64,000 nucleotides of DNA from CAVQUE01 sp046290435 (GCA_046290435.1 JBKAGO010000067.1:62001-126000); one strand, 5' to 3'. Shown: positions 17,817 to 26,401, counted from the first letter of the stretch. Notes: generated from the letters alone by a model not told the origin. Numbers and translations: made by a program.

Positions 17817-18949
17817 CTCGCCCCTCCACGTCCGCGGGTCCCCGCAGCGACAGCGATGACGGCTATGGCTTGGACCAGCACCACGACCGACCGGGGCACG
17901 TCGACGAACTCCAATGCCTCACCGCCTCCGACGAGCGCCGCGAATCCGACCGCAGCAACGGCGGTCGGGATCGGCCGAGAACGACCCAAGACAGCGACCA
18001 GCACTCCCGTGTAGCCGATACCTCCGGGCAGACCGGTCGTGACGCGGTGGCTGACCCCCATGAGTTGCACGGCGGCTGCGACACCGGCGAATGCCGCCGA
18101 CAACAGCAGCATCCGAACCTTGATGCGGTCCGGGCGCAGTCCGGCCTGGCCGGCGAGATTCGGGTTGGCGCCCGCCAGATCCACTCGCAGCCCGCCAGTG
18201 GTGCGTGACCACAGCGCGAACCCGACGACTGCAGCCAGCGCCACGAGGACGCCGGCGTGCAACCGCGTGTCGTCCCAGATGATCGGCAGCTTGGCCCGGT
18301 CCTCGATGGGTGCGCCCTGGGGCGTCACGACGTTGGGATCGGGGTCGGTGAACAGCGACAGCCCCAGCAGGTAGAGCAGCACGCTGACGGTGATGAAGTT
18401 CAACAGCAGCGTGGTCAGGATCTCAGAGACGCCCCGACGGACCCACAGGTAAGCGGGCAGGACGGCCCAGGCTGCGCCTCCGATGGCGCCGGCGATCAGG
18501 GCGGCGCCCCAGAGCAGCGGCGCCGGCACTGCGTTCCCGAGCGCTTGGAGCGCGAGGACGGCGGTGATGGCCCCCATGGCCATCTGGCCTTCGCCGCCCA
18601 CGTTGAATGCGCCGGCGCGTACTGCGGCGGCAGCGCCGACCCCGACGAGGACCAGCGGGGTCGCCCGCACCAGGGTGCGGCTGATGGCGGTCTGGTCGCC
18701 GACCGATCCGGCGATGAACTCGCGAACCACGGTGGAGGGATCCGCTCCCGTGACTGCCCAGATGAGCAGGAGGAGACCGACGATCAGGCCCACGACCAAC
18801 GCTGTCCAGCGGATGACCCGAGTGATGGCAGCAGCGGACGGCGTGATCTTGCGCCTTCCCAGTGTGGGGGGCTCGTCGGCGGGGTTCGCCGGGTCCGCGT
18901 CCAGCACGGTGGGCGTCGGGGATTGGGCGGCGATGGCTTCGGCGGTCAT
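17813..18949 (-). CDS. BMP-type ABC transporter permease (first subunit)
   Basis: 378 residues: a 40-residue cytoplasmic N terminus, then about ten membrane helices with RAGAFNVGGEGQM, the matching signature of the YufP/NupB-type permeases. Together with the next gene it makes the heterodimeric pore of a nucleoside-like importer. It overlaps the ATPase gene by 4 bp (18946–18949). Confidence 0.9.
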   Translation of the reverse strand: MTAEAIAAQSPTPTVLDADPANPADEPPTLGRRKITPSAAAITRVIRWTALVVGLIVGLLLLIWAVTGADPSTVVREFIAGSVGDQTAISRTLVRATPLVLVGVGAAAAVRAGAFNVGGEGQMAMGAITAVLALQALGNAVPAPLLWGAALIAGAIGGAAWAVLPAYLWVRRGVSEILTTLLLNFITVSVLLYLLGLSLFTDPDPNVVTPQGAPIEDRAKLPIIWDDTRLHAGVLVALAAVVGFALWSRTTGGLRVDLAGANPNLAGQAGLRPDRIKVRMLLLSAAFAGVAAAVQLMGVSHRVTTGLPGGIGYTGVLVAVLGRSRPIPTAVAAVGFAALVGGGEALEFVDVPRSVVVLVQAIAVIAVAAGTRGRGGAR

Positions 18950-20529
18950 CTGTCGCTCGCCGGCATCTCGGGCAGGGGTGACTCACGGACGAGCGCGTCC
19001 GCTTCGCTGTCGTGGCTCGTCATCGCGTGGCCGACCCGATGGAGGTCGCACTCGTCGGCTGGCGCGTCGAGAGTCAGCTCGCCGTGGCATAGCGCCACCA
19101 TGCGGTCGGACACGAGGAAGAGCTCGTCGACATCGCTCGACAGCACGAGCACGGCTGCGCCCTGTGCCGCAGCATCGCGCAGCGCTCGCACGACCGCCGA
19201 TGCGCTGGGCGGGTCGAGCCCACGGCTGGGCTCTGCGGCGATGACCACGTTCGGGTTGCGGTCGAGCTCACGCCCCAGGACCAGGCGCTGCTGGTTCCCG
19301 CCCGACAGTGCGTGGGTGATGATGTCGCCGCGACGTGGCTGAACGCCCATCCGGTCGAGCACTGCATCGGTCATCGCAGTGACCCGCGAACGGTCGACAC
19401 CGAAGCGGCCGCCAATCTCCGGGAGACGCTTCGCGACGGCATTCACCCAGACCGGCAGCTCCATCGCCAAGGCGTCTCGTGCCCGGTCTTCGGGAATCAC
19501 CGCCACCCCGGCCCCCCAGCTGCGGGCTGCATCACCGGTGACGTCGACACCATCCACAGCCACCGCGCCCGATTCGGGCGCCGTGAGCCCCGAGATGGTT
19601 TCGACGAGTTCGGTCTGACCCGACCCGGCGACGCCGGCCAAGCCGCAGACCTGTCCGGCGTGGAGGTCGAGGTCGAGGCCTCGGAGGCGCCCGGCGACGA
19701 TGCCGGAGAGAGACAAGCGGAGCTGGCCGGGCGGGCGGGGGACGGGTCGATCGAGCATGGCCTGGTGTTCGCCGACCATCTCTGCGACCAGGACGTCGCG
19801 GGAGATGTCGGCTCGACCGTGCTCGCCGACCACCCTGCCGCTGCGCAGCACGGTCACACGGTCGGCGTAACGCTCGACCTCACGAAGCTTGTGTGTGATG
19901 AGCAGCACGCCCAAGCCCGCTTCGCCGAGACCGACGACTGCGTCGAGCAACGAGTCGGCCTCCTCGGGAGCGAGCACGGCCGAGGGCTCATCGAGCAGGA
20001 GTAGCCGAGCCCCCCACCCCAGGGCAGTGAGGATCTCGAGGCGTTGGCGTTGGCCGATCGTGAGATCGGCGACCAGCGCTGTGGGCTCGACGGGCAAGTC
20101 GAGGTCCTGGCCGAGAGCGCTCAGCTGCTCTGCCGCCTCGCCCAACGGGAGGCGCATCGGCGTACCGGGCCTACCCAGGAGGTAGTTCTCGGCGGCAGTG
20201 AGCGTCTCGATGAGGCTGAAGTGTTGATGGACGATCCCGATGCCGGCTTCGACCGACGCCCCCCGTCGACCGAGACCGAGAGCTGAGCCGTCGACGCTGA
20301 CGGTTCCCTCGTCGGGCACGATCAGCCCGGCGATGACGTTCACCAGCGTGGATTTGCCGGCGCCGTTCTCGCCGACGAGCGCGTGGATCTCGCCTGGACC
20401 GACGTCGAGGTCGACGCCGTCGAGTGCCTGGGTTGCGCCGAACCGGTGCCGCACGCCTGCAACCTGCAGGTGTGCGGACGACCGGTCCCTTGCGCTGCCC
20501 GGCGATCCGACCGCAACGGTGGAGTTCAC
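18946..20529 (-). CDS. ABC transporter ATPase with two nucleotide-binding domains
   Basis: 527 residues. The first domain has Walker A GENGAGKST, a weak signature LTIGQRQR and Walker B LLLLDEPSAV. The second has a degenerate Walker A (GVAGSGQTE) but an intact ALSGGNQQR signature. This tandem arrangement is normal for RbsA/YufO-type ATPases driving nucleoside, sugar or autoinducer import. The start is a GTG whose last bases form the upstream stop (GTGA, 20526–20529). Confidence 0.92.
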   Translation of the reverse strand: MNSTVAVGSPGSARDRSSAHLQVAGVRHRFGATQALDGVDLDVGPGEIHALVGENGAGKSTLVNVIAGLIVPDEGTVSVDGSALGLGRRGASVEAGIGIVHQHFSLIETLTAAENYLLGRPGTPMRLPLGEAAEQLSALGQDLDLPVEPTALVADLTIGQRQRLEILTALGWGARLLLLDEPSAVLAPEEADSLLDAVVGLGEAGLGVLLITHKLREVERYADRVTVLRSGRVVGEHGRADISRDVLVAEMVGEHQAMLDRPVPRPPGQLRLSLSGIVAGRLRGLDLDLHAGQVCGLAGVAGSGQTELVETISGLTAPESGAVAVDGVDVTGDAARSWGAGVAVIPEDRARDALAMELPVWVNAVAKRLPEIGGRFGVDRSRVTAMTDAVLDRMGVQPRRGDIITHALSGGNQQRLVLGRELDRNPNVVIAAEPSRGLDPPSASAVVRALRDAAAQGAAVLVLSSDVDELFLVSDRMVALCHGELTLDAPADECDLHRVGHAMTSHDSEADALVRESPLPEMPASDR

Positions 20530-21701
20530 TGCCCGAGCGGCTCCACCACGATGTCGGCAGCACCGGCCTTGAAGTCTGCGATGGCTGTCGAGAGGTCAGG
20601 TAGCAGCGCCTCTCCCGCCGCTGTTGCCTCGGTGACCGAGGTGCCGCCGTTGGCGATGTTCAACAGGTCGATATCGGGTCCCCATGTACCGGAGCGGAGA
20701 CGCTCGGCCCAGATGGGGACGAGAATGTCGTAGCTGGTCTGGGTCGAGGCGAGCACGACGTCGGCGGACACGTCCACCGAGTAGGGGCTGTTACCGAAGC
20801 AGGCAACGGTTCCCTCGGCGGCACCCGCCTCGGCGCACGCCTGGTAGACGCCACCCTGACCTGCTGCCTGCTGGTTCCACAGCGAGTCGACGCCATCGGC
20901 GAAGAGCTGCGTCGCGGTTTCCTGCGCCAGCTGGGGATCCTCGAACGTTCCTGTGTAGACGACCTCGACCTCGGTGCCCGGGGCGTACTGCTCGATTGCC
21001 TGACGGAACCCGTGCTCGGCCTGCAGTTCGAAATCGAGCCCAGGGCCACCCATGAAGGCGACCTTGCCGCCCTTGGTGCCCTGCGCCGCCAGGAACCCGG
21101 CGTTGTAGCCGGTCTCGTGGAACGCCGAGAGGTACACCCCGACGTTGTCCGCTCCTTCGATGGGCAGCGACGCCGCAAAGGCCTGCTCGGGATAGTCCGG
21201 CGCATAGCGCGCGACGCCGGGGACGAGGTCGAATCCGTGGGCGACGATGAGGTCGAAGTCACCGGAGCTCGCGGCGTTCTCTACCGCTGCCTCCAGCGCA
21301 GCGTCGCCGCCCTCGGCGATCTGTTCGATGACGGTGACCTCCATCGCCCCGTCGGCAGCAGCGGCGCCTTCCAGGCCGTCCACCATCGCCTGGTAGAAGC
21401 CGCCGTCGTTGCGGGGGCCACCGATCAGCAGGGCAACACTCAGCGGAGCAGCGTCAGAGCTCTCCGGCTCTGCCTCGGCCTCTTCTTCCGGCGCCTCGGC
21501 TTGACCCTCTTCTGCTTCGGGTTCCTCGGCTTCCTCCTCGGGCGTCTCCTCCTCGGGCGTCTCCGCCTCGATGTCTTCGCCGGCGTCAGCTTCATCGGTT
21601 GTTTCGGCAGCGCCGTCATCGTCGTCGCCACATGCAGCAGCGATCAGCGCAACTGCGAAGACGATCGCCAGGACACGCAACCACATGCGGAGTGCAGACA
21701 T
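20526..21701 (-). CDS. BMP-family substrate-binding lipoprotein
   Basis: 391 residues from the ATG at 21701, which has GGAGG seven bases ahead; an in-frame ATG at 21713 contains that ribosome site and is less likely. A signal peptide ends in a lipobox LIAAACG (Cys lipidated), followed by a 65-residue Glu/Ala linker and a periplasmic-binding domain of the Bmp/PnrA class (LLIGGPRNDGGFYQAM, then VAHGFDLVPG, AFMGGPGLDFELQ). Known relatives bind purine nucleosides, riboflavin or autoinducer-like ligands. It is the first gene of the eight-gene operon and the primary specificity determinant of uptake. Confidence 0.9.
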   Translation of the reverse strand: MSALRMWLRVLAIVFAVALIAAACGDDDDGAAETTDEADAGEDIEAETPEEETPEEEAEEPEAEEGQAEAPEEEAEAEPESSDAAPLSVALLIGGPRNDGGFYQAMVDGLEGAAAADGAMEVTVIEQIAEGGDAALEAAVENAASSGDFDLIVAHGFDLVPGVARYAPDYPEQAFAASLPIEGADNVGVYLSAFHETGYNAGFLAAQGTKGGKVAFMGGPGLDFELQAEHGFRQAIEQYAPGTEVEVVYTGTFEDPQLAQETATQLFADGVDSLWNQQAAGQGGVYQACAEAGAAEGTVACFGNSPYSVDVSADVVLASTQTSYDILVPIWAERLRSGTWGPDIDLLNIANGGTSVTEATAAGEALLPDLSTAIADFKAGAADIVVEPLGQ

Positions 21702-21747
21702 CGAGACCTCCATCTCTGGGTGAAGGGCCCGATGCTGTCCGAATCAA

Positions 21748-21758
21748 ATGTCTGACAT
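21748..21758. promoter_or_regulatory. Candidate GntR operator upstream of the importer operon
   Basis: ATGTCTGACAT is a perfect inverted repeat around a central T, located 47–57 bp upstream of the lipoprotein start and 50 bp past the GntR gene end. It resembles the GT-N-AC half-site arrangement recognised by GntR-family regulators. It is the only such palindrome I noticed in this gap. Confidence 0.5.
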
Positions 21759-21806
21759 GTATCTCGACTGTTTCAGGGGCGTGAATGGCGCTGGCCCCGG
21801 AACAGG

Positions 21807-22532
21807 TCAGCCCGGAAGGCTCGAGCCCCGGACGTTGCGGACGAATCCGTAGTCGAACCAACCGGGCACATGGTGTTCCCGGGCGATGTAGAGGGACTGG
21901 CCCGTTCTGGCGACCCCGACCAGGGTGAGCTCGAGCAAGGGATCGGACTTGGTGATCCCGAGCGCGCCGGCGCGCTCGCGCCCGGCGAGCACCGCGCCCG
22001 GCCGGCAGACCTCCCATTCCGCTTCGCGGCCGAAGACCGCCTGCACCGACTCGAACAGCGACTGCTCCGGATCGAGATCGGCTGGGTCGGCGGCGGGCGG
22101 AAGCGGGATCACGTCCTTGGCCACCACCACGGGGAGACCGTCGGCAGTCCAACGCTTGAACACCACCCACGCCCGGTCCTCCGGAGCGGCGTCGAGTAGC
22201 GCTGCGTCGAGGGGATCGAGCGGGGCCACCACCGCGTCGAGCACATCCACCGCAGCAACTGCGCCACGCGCCTCGATGAGCGTGGAGAACTCCACCTGCA
22301 GATCGAAGCGAGCGCCGATGGAGAGAACTGAACGGTTCACCGTGGTCTCGGATCCACGGCGACGACTCACGAGGCCCTCTGCCTCGAGTCGTGCGAGCGC
22401 TTCGCGCACCGCCGGTCTCGACGCCGCGAGGTCAGCTGCGAGCTGCGGCTCGCCGGGGAGGGTCGCCGAGTTCCTAGCCGCTGCCTGCCAGATGTCTCGA
22501 AGCCTGTCGACCAACGGCCGCTCGGTATCCAC
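21807..22532 (-). CDS. GntR/HutC-family transcriptional regulator
   Basis: 241 residues. The winged helix (about 5–70) contains LPGEPQLAADLAASRPAVRE in parts, typical of GntR (LPxExxLAxxxxxSRxxVR). The C-terminal 160 residues resemble a UTRA effector domain, including a late LYIAREHHVPG. HutC-type regulators sense the pathway substrate. The GTG at 22532 lies seven bases after a TACCGT -10 box (22540–22545 on the complementary strand), so the mRNA is probably leaderless. It is transcribed in the same direction as the operon and ends 105 bp before its first gene, so it is the obvious regulator. Confidence 0.88.
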   Translation of the reverse strand: MDTERPLVDRLRDIWQAAARNSATLPGEPQLAADLAASRPAVREALARLEAEGLVSRRRGSETTVNRSVLSIGARFDLQVEFSTLIEARGAVAAVDVLDAVVAPLDPLDAALLDAAPEDRAWVVFKRWTADGLPVVVAKDVIPLPPAADPADLDPEQSLFESVQAVFGREAEWEVCRPGAVLAGRERAGALGITKSDPLLELTLVGVARTGQSLYIAREHHVPGWFDYGFVRNVRGSSLPG

Positions 22533-22606
22533 TGCCGAGACGGTACCCGCAGTCGTCGTTCCATCCCGAACGTCCGCCGCCCGACGTCGAGGCCTGTCCC
22601 CGTTCG

Positions 22607-22630
22607 CGTCACACCTGCGCCCTACCGGTG
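22607..22630 (+). promoter_or_regulatory. 24-bp box shared with the ADP-ribosylglycohydrolase promoter, copy 1
   Basis: The box starts CGTCACACCT and ends CCTACCGGTG. An almost identical 24-mer (23 of 24) sits at 25263–25286. Both are followed by a short leader with a ribosome site and a GTG start, so TACCGG may be the -10 element and the rest a conserved upstream or operator sequence. Confidence 0.5.
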
Positions 22631-22657
22631 ATGGACACCGAGCAGAAGGACGCAGAC

Positions 22658-23713
22658 GTGAGCGACACATCCCAGGGCGAAGGTTGGTGGCTGGCCTCCG
22701 ACGGACGCTGGTACCCACCCGAATCGCACCCCGGGCCCGCCACTGCACCGCCGCCCCCGGCCGAGGCCGTCGGTGACGAAGGCCCGCCTGCCCCGATCGC
22801 CGCCACAGCGACGACGACACGCCGAGACGACGACACCGACGCCGCCGGCAAGCCTCCCTGGTGGCGGCGCCGCTGGGTGATCATCACCGCCACCGTCTTT
22901 GTCGGGCTCGTCGCGCTCAGCGCCATCTTCGGCAGCGACGAGTCCGACGACACCGCCGTGGCCACCACCGACGACGACGACACCGAAGCGGGCGACGACC
23001 CCGACACCGCCGACAACGACACCGACGGCAACGACATCGTCGAGGAGGCGCCCGAGGCCACGACCGCACCCGAGCCCACGCCGACGCCCGAGCCGACCGC
23101 CACGCCCGAGCCCACCCCGACACCCACACCCGAACCGACGCCGGTCCCGTTCGAACCCATCGTGTTCTCCGGCGCGGGACCCGACGTCGTCGCGCTCGAC
23201 GACCCCATCACCGACTCGCTGCTCGTCACCCTCACCCACAACGGCAGCTCGAACTTCCAGGTCTCGCTCCTCGACGCCAACGGCGAACGCGTCGAGAGCC
23301 TCGCCAACGAGATCGGCCAATGGGCCGGCACCCTGCCCGTCAACCTCCGCGTCGGCGACAGCTTCGCCTTCATCGAGATCAACGCCGACGGGCCTTGGGA
23401 GATCACCTTCGACGAGATCACCAGCGCCCCCACCCTGGCCACCGAACCCGGGTCCCGACACGACGGCGTCGGCTCCGAAGTCCTCATCTTCATCACCGAC
23501 GGCCCCGCCGTCGTCGCCTTCGACTGCCCCACCTGCGACTCCAACATCTTCATCCGCGCCATCGGCGACCGCTCCGACTCCCTCGAGAACGCCATCGGCG
23601 AAGGCGGCTTCCAAGGCCGCTACGTCGTCCCCGACGGCACCTTCCTCCTCCAGATCGAAGCCCGCGCCGGCTTCCAGACCCCACCACCACCCTGGACCCT
23701 CACCGTCGACTGA
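22658..23713 (+). CDS. DUF2510 membrane-anchored protein with Pro-Thr-Glu stalk
   Basis: About 351 residues. It starts with a DUF2510 motif (GWWLASDGRWYPPE), has one membrane helix near 70–90 after KPPWWRRR, an acidic and Pro-Thr-Glu repeat stalk, and a 200-residue extracellular beta-rich domain with two Cys (CPTC) and no recognised enzyme motif. Start chosen at GTG 22658, preceded by AGAAGGA; ATG 22631 is in frame but has no ribosome site and would overlap the presumed -10. A 113-bp internal segment (23243–23355) is repeated at 24279–24391. Function unknown; the layout suggests a cell-surface protein. Confidence 0.8.
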   Translation: MSDTSQGEGWWLASDGRWYPPESHPGPATAPPPPAEAVGDEGPPAPIAATATTTRRDDDTDAAGKPPWWRRRWVIITATVFVGLVALSAIFGSDESDDTAVATTDDDDTEAGDDPDTADNDTDGNDIVEEAPEATTAPEPTPTPEPTATPEPTPTPTPEPTPVPFEPIVFSGAGPDVVALDDPITDSLLVTLTHNGSSNFQVSLLDANGERVESLANEIGQWAGTLPVNLRVGDSFAFIEINADGPWEITFDEITSAPTLATEPGSRHDGVGSEVLIFITDGPAVVAFDCPTCDSNIFIRAIGDRSDSLENAIGEGGFQGRYVVPDGTFLLQIEARAGFQTPPPPWTLTVD

Positions 23714-23861
23714 ACCACCAACTCTCGCCACCACGACGCTCGGCGTGGACCGATGACACCGAACTGCCCAACGCCCGACGTGGCAAGCGGAACTCTGCGG
23801 GCGCAGACCCGCCCCGGGGCGCCTGCACCAAGAACCGAACGTTGTCCGGGGGAGCCTCGCA

Positions 23862-24263
23862 TCACTGATCGGTAAGGTCGACGTAGCGCTCACGTGTCGT
23901 CGCCGAGGTGGGGAGTGCGGCGACGGCCGTCGCTGGATCGGCGAGCAGCGCCGGGAGAAGATTCTCGGCTACACCGGCCATCTCGCCCTGGGACAGCGGC
24001 AGGAGCGTGAGGACATGTAGCCGTCCCGTGAGCGCTTGCGCCGTTCTCGGGATTGCATCGTGTTGTGTCGACCCGGTGAGGACCGCAGCGCCGGGAACGC
24101 TTCCCTCCTTGTTGAGTCGCGCCTTGATCGCATCCAGCACTCCGGGTGCTCTCTGGTACTCGTCGATACAGACCGGAGGGGCTCCTGTGACGGCCAGCGA
24201 GGGGTCGGCGACGACGGCGTTGCGAATGTCGGGGGGACACATTCGAGCTTCCCGGCCGGACAC
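23862..24263 (-). pseudogene. Fragment of an AAA ATPase (AAA_14/DUF4143 type)
   Basis: The 133-codon frame contains the middle of this ATPase family: VCIDEYQRAPGVLDAIK (Walker B and following), VLTGSTQ and a LLPLSQGE segment. The Walker A region and the C-terminal DUF4143 domain are absent, and the frame ends soon after TTRERYVD. Intact members are about 400 residues, so this is a remnant. It lies, in opposite orientation, between the DUF2510 gene and the partial copy of that gene, which suggests insertion followed by deletion. Confidence 0.75.
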
Positions 24264-24278
24264 CTGCGAGTGCTGTGC

Positions 24279-24391
24279 GGCAGCTCGAACTTCCAGGTCT
24301 CACTCCTCGACGTCAACGGCGAACGCGTCGAGAGCCTCGCGAACGAGATCGGCCAGTGGGCAGGCACCCTCCCCGTCAACCTGCGCGGCGG
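24279..24391 (+). repeat. 113-bp partial copy of the DUF2510 gene interior
   Basis: Bases 24279–24391 match 23243–23355 at roughly nine positions in ten and still encode SSNFQVSLLD … NEIGQWAGTLPVN in one frame. It has neither start nor stop of its own. It marks a former tandem duplicate of the DUF2510 gene that has lost its ends. Confidence 0.85.
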
Positions 24392-24448
24392 TCATGCCCG
24401 CCGATGCGTCTGCAGCGCTGCGTAGTTCATGCGAGCTACAGTGAGCGG

Positions 24449-24871
24449 ATGGCGAGCTCGACTTCGTACCGTCTGGCCCCTGACCTGAAGCAGCGCCTAG
24501 CCCAGCGGGCCGCCGTCGAGGGTGTCACGGTGACGGCGCTGATAACCCGCCTCCTCGAACAGGGCCTCGCTGCGATCGACCATCCAGGGATCGTCTATCG
24601 ACCCGGCCCGAGTGGTTGGCGTGCGGGCCTGGCCGGAGGCCCCGACGTCGACGAGGTGGTGCGACGGATCCGGTCCGCCGGCGTCACCGGCGACAAGGCC
24701 GTGGCCGTCGCCGCCGAGAGCCTCGGCATCGAGACGCGCCTGGTCCGTATCGCCATCGATTACGCAGCCGAGCACCTCGACGAGATCGAGGCCCGGATAC
24801 GCGAGAACGAAGAAGCCGCCCAGCGGGTACGCGAACTGGCGGCGGCTCGCGCAGCACTGTTGGGTTCGTGA
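24449..24871 (+). CDS. Antitoxin: ribbon-helix-helix plus DUF433-like domain
   Basis: 140 residues. The N terminus (1–45) reads like a ribbon-helix-helix DNA-binding arm (STSYRLAPDLKQRLAQRA…LLEQGL). The rest resembles DUF433: HPGIVYRPGPSGWRAGLAGG, then an EVVRRIRS helix and a YAAEHLDEIEARI helix. It precedes and overlaps a DUF5615 gene by GTGA, the normal order for antitoxin–toxin. The ATG lies six bases after TACAGT (24437–24442), so a leaderless, self-repressed mRNA is likely. Its role would be to neutralise the toxin and repress the operon. Confidence 0.82.
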   Translation: MASSTSYRLAPDLKQRLAQRAAVEGVTVTALITRLLEQGLAAIDHPGIVYRPGPSGWRAGLAGGPDVDEVVRRIRSAGVTGDKAVAVAAESLGIETRLVRIAIDYAAEHLDEIEARIRENEEAAQRVRELAAARAALLGS

Positions 24872-25218
24872 GGCTCCTGCTCGACGAGATGTACAGCGAA
24901 CGCGTCGGCGACGAACTGCGCCAGCGCGGCCATGACGTCGTGCACGTGCGCGAGGTCGGATTGGGTGGCGCTCCCGACACCGACGTGCTCGCCCGCGCCG
25001 TCGACGAGGGACGAACCCTGGTCACCGAGAACGCCGTCGACTTCCTGCCGCTGCTCGATCGACGCCAGAGCGCCGGTCTGGCGATGACACCGGTGCTGGT
25101 CGCTCTGACCGCCGGTCGTGGAGTCGGCGGAGCGCTCCATGCACGACTTGCCGAGGCCATCGACCGATGGGCCACTGCCAACCCCGACCCCTACGCCCAC
25201 GCCCATTGGCTGCCCTGA
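24868..25218 (+). CDS. DUF5615 PIN-like toxin
   Basis: 116 residues starting at GTG 24868. LLLDEMYS at the N terminus supplies the first acidic pair of the PIN-like fold, followed by RGHDVVHVRE, PDTDVLARAVDEGRTLVT and ENAVDFLPLL with the later Asp. Such proteins are presumed metal-dependent RNases. It overlaps the antitoxin stop by four bases. The usual TxDxDF motif here reads TENAVDF, so one acidic residue is replaced by Asn; activity may be reduced. Confidence 0.8.
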   Translation: MRLLLDEMYSERVGDELRQRGHDVVHVREVGLGGAPDTDVLARAVDEGRTLVTENAVDFLPLLDRRQSAGLAMTPVLVALTAGRGVGGALHARLAEAIDRWATANPDPYAHAHWLP

Positions 25219-25262
25219 CAGCCAGAGGGCACTGCGCCAACCGTGGGCGGCTGCGACCGCTT

Positions 25263-25286
25263 CGTCACACCTACGCCCTACCGGTG
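25263..25286 (+). promoter_or_regulatory. 24-bp box shared with the DUF2510 gene promoter, copy 2
   Basis: Same sequence as 22607–22630 with one substitution (A for G in the middle). The GTG start of the downstream gene is 51 bp further, behind GAGGAGA. A few bases upstream also match (CCG.TT-CG), so a whole promoter may have been copied or conserved. Confidence 0.5.
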
Positions 25287-25336
25287 TGCAACCAGGACCC
25301 ATCTCGCCCGCCGGCGGACCATCGAGGAGATACGCC

Positions 25337-26401
25337 GTGGAACTCGAGCCAACCGTTCACGACACGCTGACGCAGCGCCATCTACTGCCGGGCATCCCGC
25401 CGCCGGAGGTGCTGGCGGCCTGGCCCGCCGGAACCGTCGAGGCGACCTACGCCCGCGGTTGTCTGCTGGCCGGAGCCGTCGGTGACGCGCTGGGGCGGCC
25501 CGCCGAGACCAAACGGCCATCGGTCATCGCCGAGCGCTACGGCCGGATCCGCGACTTCATGCCCTGGTGGGGCTGGAAGTCCGGACCGATCGGGACCTTC
25601 ACCGACGACACCCAACTCACGCTCTGGACCGCCGAATCGCTCCTCGCCGACGACGCCGCCCACCAGGAGCTGTTCGCCGCCACGCTGGCCGAACACCGCT
25701 CCGACATCCGCGGCATCGGCTTCGCCACCGACGACGCCATCGACCGACTCCAGCAGGGCGTGCCCTGGCACCAGTCGGGATCGAGGTCGGCCGGCAACGG
25801 CGCCGCCATGCGCGCCGCACCCATCGGCATCGCCTGCGGCCACGACCTTGCCGCGCTCCGCCAGGTCGCGGCGCTCAACGCCGTCGTCACCCACGCCGAC
25901 CCGCTGGCCGTCGCATCGACGATCGTGCAGGCCAGCGCCGTCGCCTACCTCCTGGTCACCCCACCGGGCAGCCTCGAACCCCGACGCTTCCTCGACTGGC
26001 TCGTCGCCGGCGCCGCCGACCTCCACGACCCCGGACATCGCGAACGACGCGACGGCACCGACGACACCCTCGTCCGGCTCGTCGACCGCATCGCCGAGCT
26101 CGGCCCCATGCTCGGTCTCGAACCCCGACAGGCGTTCGCCCACACCTACAACGGCGCCTTCGTCCTCGAGTCGCTGCCCGCCGCCATCTGGAGCTTCCTC
26201 CACCACCCCGAGGACCTCGAGGAAGCCATCTGCACCGCCGTCGCGGGTGGCTACGACGCCGACACCGTCGCCGCCATGTGCGGCAACCTGGCCGGCGCCT
26301 ACCTCGGCGAAGCGGCCATCCCGCAACGCTGGCTCGACGAACTCGAAGACGCCGACCACATCGCCTCCCTCGCCGAGAACCTCCTGGCGCTGCGCCGCTG
26401 A
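25337..26401 (+). CDS. ADP-ribosylglycohydrolase (DraG/ARH family)
   Basis: 354 residues. Binuclear metal motifs are present: GAVGDALG near the N terminus, FTDDTQLTLW, GNGAAMRAAPIG, HADPLAV, and GGYDADTVAAMCGNLAGAYLG near the C terminus. The family removes ADP-ribose from proteins or small molecules, or acts on related ribosyl compounds. The GTG at 25337 is chosen because GAGGAGA lies in front of it and upstream sequence in this frame is Pro-Thr filler. No ADP-ribosyltransferase is visible next door. Confidence 0.9.
   Translation: MELEPTVHDTLTQRHLLPGIPPPEVLAAWPAGTVEATYARGCLLAGAVGDALGRPAETKRPSVIAERYGRIRDFMPWWGWKSGPIGTFTDDTQLTLWTAESLLADDAAHQELFAATLAEHRSDIRGIGFATDDAIDRLQQGVPWHQSGSRSAGNGAAMRAAPIGIACGHDLAALRQVAALNAVVTHADPLAVASTIVQASAVAYLLVTPPGSLEPRRFLDWLVAGAADLHDPGHRERRDGTDDTLVRLVDRIAELGPMLGLEPRQAFAHTYNGAFVLESLPAAIWSFLHHPEDLEEAICTAVAGGYDADTVAAMCGNLAGAYLGEAAIPQRWLDELEDADHIASLAENLLALRR

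Noticed and set aside
22631..23713. ATG 22631 as start of the DUF2510 gene
   Set aside because: No ribosome site and it would place the start directly on the shared promoter box. GTG 22658 has AGAAGGA in front and leads straight into the DUF2510 motif.
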